From contig JAEEYJ010000151.1 in the NCBI GenBank assembly GCA_016291725.1, forward strand, positions 1-11,096: DNA of 11,096 bases, given 5' to 3'. Each line of letters starts with the position of its first letter. Positions within the stretch are counted from its first letter, which is position 1. The notes beneath the pieces were generated by a model, which saw only the letters and a program-made list of their open reading frames with translations, was not told the DNA's origin and did no database searches. Both the position numbers and the translations under genes were made by a program. Below, piece by piece: positions 1-7,049 of the stretch. The DNA comes from Solobacterium sp. (lineage in GTDB: Bacteria > Bacillota_I > Bacilli_A > Erysipelotrichales > Erysipelotrichaceae).

Positions 1-1129
1 CAATATCCGGCATTGTTACCCGTTCGGGATTGAGGAAGCGCTCGAACAGCAGACCGTACTGTATGGGATCGATCTGTGTGATGCCGAGGGTGTAGGCTGT
101 GAGTGAGCCGGCGGCGCTTCCTCTGCCGGGACCGACATAGATGCCTTCCTTCCTGGCATAGCGGATGAAGTCATACACAATGAGGAAATAGTCCTCGAAG
201 TGCATCTTGATGATGGTATCGAGTTCGTATTTCAGGCGTTTGAGATAGACAGGATCTTCCTTTCCCTTCAGCCGCTTGCGCAGGCCGGCGAGGCAGAGCT
301 GCGTCAGATACTGGGCGCTGCTGAGCCCCTGCGGTGTTTCAAAGGAAGGCAGGCTGGTCGGCGGCAGTTTCAGATCCGCGCGGCACACAGCGGCGATCTC
401 GTCCGTACGCTGCAGATCATCCGCGTCGTACAGTGCCGCCATCTCCTCGGGATTCAGGAAGTATCTCCCCTTCATCATCGGCAGGGACTGGTCGCTGAGC
501 ACTTTGCCGGTACGGATCCCGTTCAGCACACGGTGGATGTAGGCATCCTCTGCGCTGAGATAGTAGATCCGGTTGAGGGCAACGGTACGGATGTTCAGGG
601 TTGAAGCGATGCGTTTGAGCATGGCGTTCTTCATCCGCCAGAGCGAGGATTCCTGGTAGGACAGTGCAACATCGAATGGCGGCAGTTCCTGCTGCATTGT
701 AGTCAGCCGGCTGCGCACTCCTTCACGGTCATCCTCCAGCAGTTCGGTGTCAAACCAGCCTCCTTCTCCGTAGGCTATGATCTGGCAGTGGCCGCCCTGG
801 CGGAGGAATTCCTCCGTGGACAGTGCGCTCTTTCTGCTCAGTGCGGTACTGAGCTTCATCAGGCTGCGGTATCCGGCATTGTCCTTGGCAATCATGATGA
901 AAGGCACTTCTTCCTCGTGGTAGCTGACGGTGACCTCCATGCCGTAGAGCGGCTGGATGCCGGCTTCTGCGCAGGCACGGGCAAAAGCGGGTATACCGTA
1001 CATGACGTGATGATCCGTCAGTGCCAGTGCTGTATATCCGTCTTCCTTGGCCTGCTGCACGAGGTCCTTGATCTTCGCGGTTCCCCGCAGCAGTGAATAG
1101 CCGCTGTAGAGCGCCAGATGAACCGTCAT
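1..1129 (-). CDS. dnaE: DNA polymerase III subunit alpha (DnaE), N-terminal part, runs off the window
   Basis: Catalytic alpha subunit of the replicative/error-prone C-family DNA polymerase. Only 376 codons are present; the frame is open to position 2 and the 3' end lies outside the window. The translation begins [16 protein letters not shown], the PHP-domain opening of short DnaE proteins. A second PHP-like motif, LTDHHVMYG, is at about residues 37-45. The polymerase domain begins with the diagnostic [10 protein letters not shown] at residues 333-342, then [15 protein letters not shown] at the window edge. The cut falls just before the catalytic Asp pair of the PDxDxDF motif. There is no N-terminal OB/exonuclease region, so this is DnaE and not PolC. 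The last PHP histidine of the family's HxxxH start is tyrosine here (Tyr8). The ATG at 1129 is chosen because a stop codon lies four codons upstream in frame. No Shine-Dalgarno lies at normal spacing; the nearest candidate, AGAAGG, is 19 nt away. It is transcribed divergently from the PBP gene. Confidence 0.95.
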   Translation of the reverse strand, partial: MTVHLALYSGYSLLRGTAKIKDLVQQAKEDGYTALALTDHHVMYGIPAFARACAEAGIQPLYGMEVTVSYHEEEVPFIMIAKDNAGYRSLMKLSTALSRKSALSTEEFLRQGGHCQIIAYGEGGWFDTELLEDDREGVRSRLTTMQQELPPFDVALSYQESSLWRMKNAMLKRIASTLNIRTVALNRIYYLSAEDAYIHRVLNGIRTGKVLSDQSLPMMKGRYFLNPEEMAALYDADDLQRTDEIAAVCRADLKLPPTSLPSFETPQGLSSAQYLTQLCLAGLRKRLKGKEDPVYLKRLKYELDTIIKMHFEDYFLIVYDFIRYARKEGIYVGPGRGSAAGSLTAYTLGITQIDPIQYGLLFERFLNPERVTMPDI

Positions 1130-1135
1130 ACTGTT

Positions 1136-1144
1136 ATTTTACCA
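1136..1144 (-). promoter_or_regulatory. Candidate extended -10 promoter for dnaE
   Basis: On the minus strand the sequence reads TGGTAAAAT, a TGn extended -10 followed by TAAAAT. Six bases separate it from the dnaE ATG, so a start site at normal distance would fall on the first base of the start codon. No good -35 is seen at 17 bases. This is a single-motif prediction; an alternative -10 (TATCTA, 1161-1166) is weaker in sequence but would give a conventional leader. Confidence 0.35.
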
Positions 1145-1216
1145 CGAACCTTCTGGACCGTAGATACAGATGATTTCTTAATCCTTGATGGTATGCTCAC
1201 CATTGTTCCATTAATG

Positions 1217-1225
1217 TGATAGAAT
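1217..1225 (+). promoter_or_regulatory. Candidate extended -10 promoter for the PBP gene
   Basis: TGATAGAAT is a TGn extended -10 (TG-A-TAGAAT) about 34 bases upstream of the PBP start. The expected -35 region (around 1196-1202) has no clear consensus, which is tolerated with an extended -10. The predicted start site near 1232 would leave a leader of about 27 nt containing the CGAGGTG ribosome-binding site at 1248-1254. Confidence 0.45.
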
Positions 1226-1258
1226 AATTGAGTTATATGGATAAACACGAGGTGTTTT

Positions 1259-3862
1259 ATGAGCAATGATGCCGGTGAGACAAAAATCTATCAGGTCGTG
1301 CATGACTCTGAAGAAGAAATAAAAACCAAAGAGAAGGACCGTCAGGCCCGTTTGAAGTCCTACAAGCGCTGGCGGCTGGCTGCCGTACTGATGGCGCTGT
1401 TTCTGGCGCTGTGCATCTGTGTGGCCGGTACAGGCTTCTATATTGCCGCAAAGATGGTCAGCGATGCACCGGAGATCGATCCCCGGGATTTCGTCTACGA
1501 AGAATCGTCCAAGATCTACGACATGAACGGTGAAGTGATCACCGAAGTCGGTTCCTACATGCGTGAGAACATCCGCTATGAGGACTGCCCGGAAGCATTG
1601 ATCGATTCCTTCCTGGCCATCGAGGACTCCCGCTTCTTCACCCATTTCGGCTTCGATATTCCCCGCTTTACCAAGGCGATCATCGAGAACCTGCGGACAA
1701 TGAGCTTCGGCCAGGGCGGTTCCACCTTTACGATGCAGCTGATCAAAAACACTTACTTCGTGGATGAAGACGGTGACAGTGTCCAGGAAGGACGCGGCAT
1801 TCCCTATAAGGTGCAGCAGATCTTCCTGGCCATCCAGCTGGAGAAGATGATCGACAAGAAGGAGATCTTCGAACTGTACATGAACCGTCTGAACTTCGGC
1901 GGAAAGATCCGCGGCGTGCAGAAGGCTGCGGAATACTACTTCGGGAAGAGCTGCCAGGAACTGAACCTTTCGGAAGCCGCCCTGCTCGCCGGCATCATCA
2001 ACCAGCCGAACGGGTTCAACCCCTACTATTACCTGGACAGTGCGACAGCGAGAAGAAACGATGTTATCTACTATCTGTACGAGCACGGCTACATTACCAT
2101 GCATGAGGCAGAACTGGCCGCTTCCATCAATGTGGAAGACCAGCTGGCCGGCACCTTCTTCCATGCCAGCGAAAGCCGCTGCCAGGCCTATGTCGATGCT
2201 GTATTTGAAGAAGCCCAGGCGATGACCGGCTATGATCCGACAGTACGCGGTATGCGCATCTATACCTATATGAGCCCGACCGTCCAGCAGAAGATCGAAG
2301 ACATCCAGAACGGAGAGACAGAAGTCCAGTTCCCGGATGATCTGATGCAGGTGGCAATCATCGCTATGAACAACCGCAATGGTGCGATTGTCGGCATCGG
2401 CGGCGGGCGGAACTATACCGGTTCCCGTCTGCTGAACCGGGCAACCCGGAACTTCAAGCAGCCGGGCTCCTCGGTCAAGCCGGTGCTCTCCTACGCACTT
2501 GCGTTTGAATACCTCGGCTATTCCCTGGATGAAGTCCTGCTGGACAAACCGATCACCTATCCGTATGAAAAGATGGTCCTGCACAATGCCAGCGGCAAAT
2601 ACTCCGGTGATGTAACCATCATGGACGCCGTCGCACTGTCCCTGAACATACCGGCCATCCTGACGCTCCAGCGTGTAGAGGAGACGGTAGGCAAGGAAAC
2701 CATCGTTGCCTACATGCAGTCTGTCGGCTTCAGCCGGGTAACCAACGAGAACTTCCACCTCTCGTTCGCCATCGGCGGCACTTGGTTCGAGACCACTGTC
2801 AAGGAGCTCGCCGGTGCCCATGCGGCCATGATCAACCATGGTGTATACAACGAACCGCATACCATCCAGAAGATCGTTATGATGGACGGCACAGAATACT
2901 ATCCGCAGAATCAGAACCGCCAGGTCCTCAGCCCGGGCAGCGCTTGGCTCACCTGTCAGCTCATGCGAAACAACGTAGAAGGCAGGTTCATGAACCTGAT
3001 GCAGCTGCTCAAGAGAAGCTATCCGATCTATGCCAAGACCGGCACCTCCGACTGGGGCCGGGACGGTCTCCCCTACGGGATTCCGCAGGGAGCCATGAAG
3101 GATAAATGGATGGTCGCTTCCTCAAGCAATTATACAAACGCGGTATGGTGCGGCTATGATATGGCGGTCAAGGGCGAAGGAACCTACTTCACGGTATACA
3201 AGCAGAATCTCAATATTCCCGGTGTCATCAACAAGCTTCTGCTGGATGCCGAGGAAGAGATCATGACGGAACTGCCGGAGGCTGTTCCCATGCCGGACGA
3301 TGTCGTCAATTCCACCTATGTCTACGGAAGCTGGCCGCATGTCCAGCCCGAAGGGTGGATGAACAGCGGTGCCTATATTACCTCACAGGTCTCCAAAGCG
3401 GGTCTTACGAATATGCCGCTGTACTCTTCGGAAGAATACAGGGAATACTTGAAGGCTCATCAGGATACCAACGGCGGCATCTCTGCTTCCTACGACCAGT
3501 ACAGTACCCTGACGGTATCCTGGGGCACAACGAACGGAACCTGTTCCGGCGGAACCCGCAACATCTCTCTCCATGATGGTACAAACGACATCGATGAATG
3601 GGGCACCTGCCTGGTGGATCTCGGCTGGCTTGCCGGCACCGGCGGAAGCTACTGGGCGACGGTCTACCAGGACGGCTGGGAATCCGCAAGCGTCTACAGC
3701 GACAACGGCTACTTCAAGGGCTGGGTGACCGACCTCTGGGGTGAAGTCAAGGTATGCGGCGCAGCCAGCGGCGGACAGACAGCCTGTGCGGTTGCCAAGT
3801 ACGCACCGATCGATGAAGGCGGCTGGTGGGATGAGAACGGCAACTGGGTGCCGAATCCGTAA
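1259..3862 (+). CDS. Class A penicillin-binding protein (peptidoglycan glycosyltransferase/transpeptidase), PBP1A-type
   Basis: Bifunctional wall synthase: polymerises lipid II into glycan strands and cross-links stem peptides outside the membrane. The 867-residue protein has a short charged cytoplasmic tail and one membrane anchor at about residues 38-64. The GT51 glycosyltransferase domain shows the catalytic-Glu motif IEDSRFFTHFG (Glu122), QGGSTFTMQ at 152-160, and the EKMIDKKEIFELYMNRLNFG region at 195-214. The transpeptidase domain has all three motifs: SSVK (Ser404 nucleophile, Lys407), SLN at 461-463 and KTG at 593-595. A C-terminal extension of about 175 residues after the transpeptidase contains four cysteines (762, 784, 833, 843). 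It is Gly/Ser/Trp-rich and looks beta-stranded, perhaps Ig/fibronectin-like; it is not a PASTA repeat. The start is supported by GAGG six bases upstream. A hairpin terminator follows the stop codon directly, and an exported lipase gene follows on the same strand. Which of several class A PBP paralogues this is cannot be told. Confidence 0.95.
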   Translation: MSNDAGETKIYQVVHDSEEEIKTKEKDRQARLKSYKRWRLAAVLMALFLALCICVAGTGFYIAAKMVSDAPEIDPRDFVYEESSKIYDMNGEVITEVGSYMRENIRYEDCPEALIDSFLAIEDSRFFTHFGFDIPRFTKAIIENLRTMSFGQGGSTFTMQLIKNTYFVDEDGDSVQEGRGIPYKVQQIFLAIQLEKMIDKKEIFELYMNRLNFGGKIRGVQKAAEYYFGKSCQELNLSEAALLAGIINQPNGFNPYYYLDSATARRNDVIYYLYEHGYITMHEAELAASINVEDQLAGTFFHASESRCQAYVDAVFEEAQAMTGYDPTVRGMRIYTYMSPTVQQKIEDIQNGETEVQFPDDLMQVAIIAMNNRNGAIVGIGGGRNYTGSRLLNRATRNFKQPGSSVKPVLSYALAFEYLGYSLDEVLLDKPITYPYEKMVLHNASGKYSGDVTIMDAVALSLNIPAILTLQRVEETVGKETIVAYMQSVGFSRVTNENFHLSFAIGGTWFETTVKELAGAHAAMINHGVYNEPHTIQKIVMMDGTEYYPQNQNRQVLSPGSAWLTCQLMRNNVEGRFMNLMQLLKRSYPIYAKTGTSDWGRDGLPYGIPQGAMKDKWMVASSSNYTNAVWCGYDMAVKGEGTYFTVYKQNLNIPGVINKLLLDAEEEIMTELPEAVPMPDDVVNSTYVYGSWPHVQPEGWMNSGAYITSQVSKAGLTNMPLYSSEEYREYLKAHQDTNGGISASYDQYSTLTVSWGTTNGTCSGGTRNISLHDGTNDIDEWGTCLVDLGWLAGTGGSYWATVYQDGWESASVYSDNGYFKGWVTDLWGEVKVCGAASGGQTACAVAKYAPIDEGGWWDENGNWVPNP

Positions 3863-3866
3863 AAAC

Positions 3867-3896
3867 AATCCTCCTGCAGAAACAGGAGGATTCTTT
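3867..3896 (+). terminator. Hairpin terminator after the PBP gene
   Basis: Perfect 10-bp stem: AATCCTCCTG (3867-3876) pairs with CAGGAGGATT (3883-3892) around a 6-base loop, followed by a short T-rich stretch (CTTTC). It begins 5 bases after the PBP stop. The T-tract is weak, so partial readthrough into the lipase gene is likely; no separate promoter is visible in the 30 bases before that gene. The 3' arm carries AGGAGG, a perfect Shine-Dalgarno core. Confidence 0.7.
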
Positions 3897-3925
3897 CATG
3901 CGCAATCCCTGCTTCATGAAGTACA

Positions 3926-6496
3926 ATGGAAGCGATGACAAAAATACTCCGCAGAACCATTGCTGTACTGACCCTGCTTTGTACTTTTCTTTGTTCCTAT
4001 ACCCCTGTTCAGGCAGAGGAGAACGAGGAGGAAGAAACGGTACAGATCGAAGCCAGGTTCTTTGCCGCGACTGTACAGGAAAGCAGAACCTTTGAGGTTC
4101 CTTTCAACCGGAACTGGTTCAGGCAGAGCGCTACAGAATACAACAACAATCTGATGAAGGTATCGCTGGCCATGGCGACTACGGCCTTCCGTCCCAAAAC
4201 GACGATCAGCGGCAACAAGGACGAGAACCTGCTGGACTTCCTGATGGATACCGGATTCTCAGACCTGCGCAGCGATGATTATGACAAGGACCCGAGCCGC
4301 TACACGGTTTCCACGGTAATGGGACACCAGAAGATCGGCGAAGGCGATGAAGCGTTCGAGCTGATTGCGGTCGGTGTCTGCGGCCAGGGATACATGGATG
4401 AGTGGGAATCCAATTTCTCCATCGGTACATCCTATACCCATGACGGCTTCCGGCGCTCCTCCCTGCTGGTCTACGACCGGATCTTCGGCTACATAGCCAG
4501 AAACAATCTGCAGGGTCCGCTGAAGATCTGGATCTCCGGATTCAGCCGTGCTGCAGCAATTTCCAACATTACGGCAGCCTGGCTGTCCGATTCCGGTGTG
4601 TTCTCCCAGGATACTGTATTTGCATATACCTTCGGTACACCGAATACAACCATGAACCCGGACATACCGGTCTACAGCAATATCTACAACATCTGCGGCA
4701 AGACCGACCCGGTGACCATGATCCCCTTCGCGGACTGGGGCTACAGACGCTACGGAACAACCCTGTACACGCCGGCGCCGGAATCAGACTCTGACTTCTC
4801 CATCCGGCGTGTCAAGGCTGATAAAATCTACAAGGAACTGACCGGGATTGATTTCTGGATCAATACCGATATGAACGACGACCTCCGGGTCATGATGGAC
4901 TATCTCCTGCGGGTCTGCCCGAACATTGATATCTATGCTGGCAGTCTGCAGGATCATCTCATCTCTCTGTGGGAAAAGCATGATCCGCTCAGTGTGATGA
5001 ACCACCTGCTGGTGCTGGCGGAGGATCCGGTGCTTTTCAACGATGAAAACCGGCATGATGCGAATATGTTCCTGAACAGTGTTGCCGGTCTGTCCCTGGA
5101 CTATTTCCGCTCCGACAACTCATTCCGCCGCTGGAATAACAAGGCTTCCCCGGCCGCAAACCTGCTGCAGTCCCATACACCGGAACTGTACATGTCCTGG
5201 GCTTTCTCCGGCGATAGCGCGGACGAGATCTTCTCGACATCCTCGGACTATTCGGAAATCTATATCAACGGTGACGTGACGGTAGCGGTCTACAGAGACA
5301 ACAGCTACATCGAAGAACTGGAAACAGGAGATCTGGCAGGAGCTGAAGAGACCCATCATCTGCGCCTCCGCAACAACGGCCAGATGTCCTGCCTGATCCC
5401 CAGGGACCGCAATTATGTACTTGAAATCTACTCGAACAGAGACCAGACCGTAGACATGCTGGAAGTAGATCTGAGCCATGGCCGCCATTCCCCGGATGAA
5501 ACAAGCACCGATCATTTTGAGATGCTGGAAGGCGACACCATGTATGTAGGCTACGCCCCGACCGGCAATACCATCTATTCCCGGGAAGAAAACTACAGCA
5601 CAACAGGCCAGTACAATTCCAATGAATACCTGAACGATGAAGGTCTGTACCGGTACGCCAGCAGCCGGTTCAGCACGGACTATAACTGGCGTGATGTGGT
5701 GCTTACTGTCATTGCGGTCATTATTATGCTCGTCATGCTGGCAGTGTTCCTGATTGCGGTGCTCGTGATCTGGCTGCGCTTCCGGCGCAGAAGAAAGCGC
5801 GGGCTCATCCCACAGGATGTCCGGTTCCGTCCCCTGCCGATTTTCTGCACCTTCCTGATCCTGGAGGTCTTCTTCATTGAAGAATTCCAGAACGCTCTGT
5901 ATGACGATGCTTCCAGCAATGTGCTGATCTATAAGACCATCATCGGTCTGCTCACGCTGGTCATCGCCTACTACGGCTACCGCAGGAAGCGGGACCAGAT
6001 GCATCTGCTGGTCATCGGTGCTGTAGCGCTGCTGATGATGGCGGATATCACCATGGTCGGTTCCATCATCTCCGGTGCTGCGCTGCACATTGCAGCCTAT
6101 ACACTGCTGACCTATATCTTCATCCACAGAGACTACCCCGACCGGGGACAGGCTCTGGTCTGGATCATCTTCAGCCTCGTCGGGATCTATGCCGTAACCC
6201 AGGTGCCCGGACAGTTCGGCATTGCCCGTGTACTGGCTGTACTGTATATACCGGCAGTGCTCGGCATGACGGTTACTTCCTTCCACCTTTCACCGCGGCT
6301 GTTCAGAGGATCCTTCCTGCTGATGATTTCCGGCATCCTGCTGATCAACAATCAGGTCAGAGGAACAACCTTCTTCTCGCATATCATCTCACTGGGCATC
6401 TACTACATTGCCGTCGTTACTCTGGCGAGCAGCGGCAGCCTGTTCACGAAGCCGAAGATGATTCCGGTCCCCATAGTGGAAGAACCAGCAAAATAA
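3926..6496 (+). CDS. Exported class 3-like lipase fused to a YhhN/TMEM86-like membrane domain
   Basis: Predicted lipid esterase facing outward with a membrane-embedded C-terminal domain, 856 residues. Seen: a signal peptide (residues 1-30, cleavage after VQA), then an acidic stretch and an alpha/beta-hydrolase domain. Its nucleophile elbow is WISGFSRAA (Ser207), followed by TFGTPN at 235-240, a KTDPVTMIP segment (Asp261), the WGYRRYG motif at 271-277 and SHTPELYMSW (His416). These form a plausible Ser-Asp-His triad of the clostridial lipase-family type. A beta-rich segment of about 170 residues leads to a membrane helix at about 588-617, ended by the strongly basic RFRRRRKRG (positive-inside). 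About eight further hydrophobic helices span 634-835. That tail resembles YhhN in order and motifs: KTIIGLLTLVIAYYG, GAVALLMMADITM (Asp707), SGAALHIAAYTLLTYIF and a final IYYIAVVTLAS. The fold calls are from recognition, not a search. The start could also be Met4 (3935); neither has a good ribosome-binding site. Confidence 0.75.
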   Translation: MEAMTKILRRTIAVLTLLCTFLCSYTPVQAEENEEEETVQIEARFFAATVQESRTFEVPFNRNWFRQSATEYNNNLMKVSLAMATTAFRPKTTISGNKDENLLDFLMDTGFSDLRSDDYDKDPSRYTVSTVMGHQKIGEGDEAFELIAVGVCGQGYMDEWESNFSIGTSYTHDGFRRSSLLVYDRIFGYIARNNLQGPLKIWISGFSRAAAISNITAAWLSDSGVFSQDTVFAYTFGTPNTTMNPDIPVYSNIYNICGKTDPVTMIPFADWGYRRYGTTLYTPAPESDSDFSIRRVKADKIYKELTGIDFWINTDMNDDLRVMMDYLLRVCPNIDIYAGSLQDHLISLWEKHDPLSVMNHLLVLAEDPVLFNDENRHDANMFLNSVAGLSLDYFRSDNSFRRWNNKASPAANLLQSHTPELYMSWAFSGDSADEIFSTSSDYSEIYINGDVTVAVYRDNSYIEELETGDLAGAEETHHLRLRNNGQMSCLIPRDRNYVLEIYSNRDQTVDMLEVDLSHGRHSPDETSTDHFEMLEGDTMYVGYAPTGNTIYSREENYSTTGQYNSNEYLNDEGLYRYASSRFSTDYNWRDVVLTVIAVIIMLVMLAVFLIAVLVIWLRFRRRRKRGLIPQDVRFRPLPIFCTFLILEVFFIEEFQNALYDDASSNVLIYKTIIGLLTLVIAYYGYRRKRDQMHLLVIGAVALLMMADITMVGSIISGAALHIAAYTLLTYIFIHRDYPDRGQALVWIIFSLVGIYAVTQVPGQFGIARVLAVLYIPAVLGMTVTSFHLSPRLFRGSFLLMISGILLINNQVRGTTFFSHIISLGIYYIAVVTLASSGSLFTKPKMIPVPIVEEPAK

Positions 6497-6531
6497 ACAA
6501 AAACCGCACCGTTCAATGGTGCGGTTCTGTT
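6491..6531. terminator. Shared bidirectional terminator between the lipase gene and the cmk-der operon
   Basis: A 9-bp perfect stem, AACCGCACC (6502-6510) with GGTGCGGTT (6518-6526), and a 7-base loop. On the minus strand it is followed by TTTGTTTATTT, a strong T-rich tail. On the plus strand the tail is CTGTTTCTTCC, which is weaker. It ends both convergent units. The TGA stop of the acetyltransferase gene lies inside the loop, so its last codons form one arm. Confidence 0.85.
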
Positions 6532-7049
6532 TCTTCCAGGTACAGGATGTATTCGTAGCCTTCCACAGCCTTCAGCCGGTACATACCGTTGTCCGGCACC
6601 AGAACATCCGCTGAGAACGGTCTGGTCTGCCGCATACCGGCTTTTGCCAGCATCCGCCTTGCGTGGATGTTTTCTTTATGCACATACGCTGTGATATACG
6701 TGCAGAAGCCTGTATGCTGCACTTCCTGCAGCAGCTGCCGGAATGCCTGCAGACCGTATCCCCTGCCGGTGTATTCCTTCCGGAGTATGATATCCAGTTC
6801 GGACTCTTCTCCTTCCGCAGACAGTTCGATCTTGCCGATGATCTGATTGCCGAGCATGACGGCCCGGGTATACAGCCTTCTCTGCCCTGCCATACCGGTA
6901 TGCACGGCATTCAGATACTGTACCGTTGACTGTTCAGGCAGCGGTACAGGCAGGATGGTCAGACAGTATTTCTGATCTGTATGTTCATAAAGATCCTGCA
7001 GTTCCCCTGATCCGGGTACAGGCCAGGGCGCCAGAGATACATCCATCAT
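6513..7049 (-). CDS. GNAT-family N-acetyltransferase (RimJ/RimL-like)
   Basis: Probable acetyl-CoA-dependent N-acetyltransferase of 178 residues; the substrate is unknown. Motif A, which binds the acetyl-CoA pyrophosphate, is visible as KEYTGRGYG at residues 91-99. It is preceded by the typical beta-strand IIGKIELSAEG (70-80) and followed by the HKENIHARRMLAKAGM stretch (124-139), which matches the NxxSxRxxEKxGF segment of the RimL/Acetyltransf_3 group. The length is normal for the family. Its ATG overlaps the der stop in an ATGA junction and it has only a weak AAGAAG upstream, so its translation probably depends on ribosomes finishing der. It is the last gene of the operon, with its stop in the terminator loop. 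The neighbour der suggests, but does not show, a ribosome-related target such as a ribosomal protein. Confidence 0.85.
   Translation of the reverse strand: MMDVSLAPWPVPGSGELQDLYEHTDQKYCLTILPVPLPEQSTVQYLNAVHTGMAGQRRLYTRAVMLGNQIIGKIELSAEGEESELDIILRKEYTGRGYGLQAFRQLLQEVQHTGFCTYITAYVHKENIHARRMLAKAGMRQTRPFSADVLVPDNGMYRLKAVEGYEYILYLEETEPHH

Noticed and set aside
1211..2860. 549-codon open frame on the minus strand across the PBP gene
   Set aside because: It is antisense to clear PBP motifs (GT51 and SxxK), has no ribosome-binding site and its translation has no recognisable domain. Long antisense frames are expected from the codon bias.
3898..4095. 65-codon plus-strand frame with a perfect AGGAGG upstream
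   Set aside because: Not listed as a gene: the translation shows no recognisable feature and overlaps the signal-peptide region of the lipase in another frame. The signal is kept only as a possible leader effect.
5120..6286. 388-codon minus-strand frame opposite the lipase/membrane gene
   Set aside because: Its His/Gln/Asp-rich composition is the mirror of hydrophobic codons on the other strand; a shadow frame.
3926..6496. Possibility that the lipase and membrane domain are two genes joined by a sequencing error
   Set aside because: The frame is uninterrupted, the two parts are linked by a sensible extracellular segment, and the first membrane helix plus basic cluster gives a consistent topology, so a true fusion is more likely.
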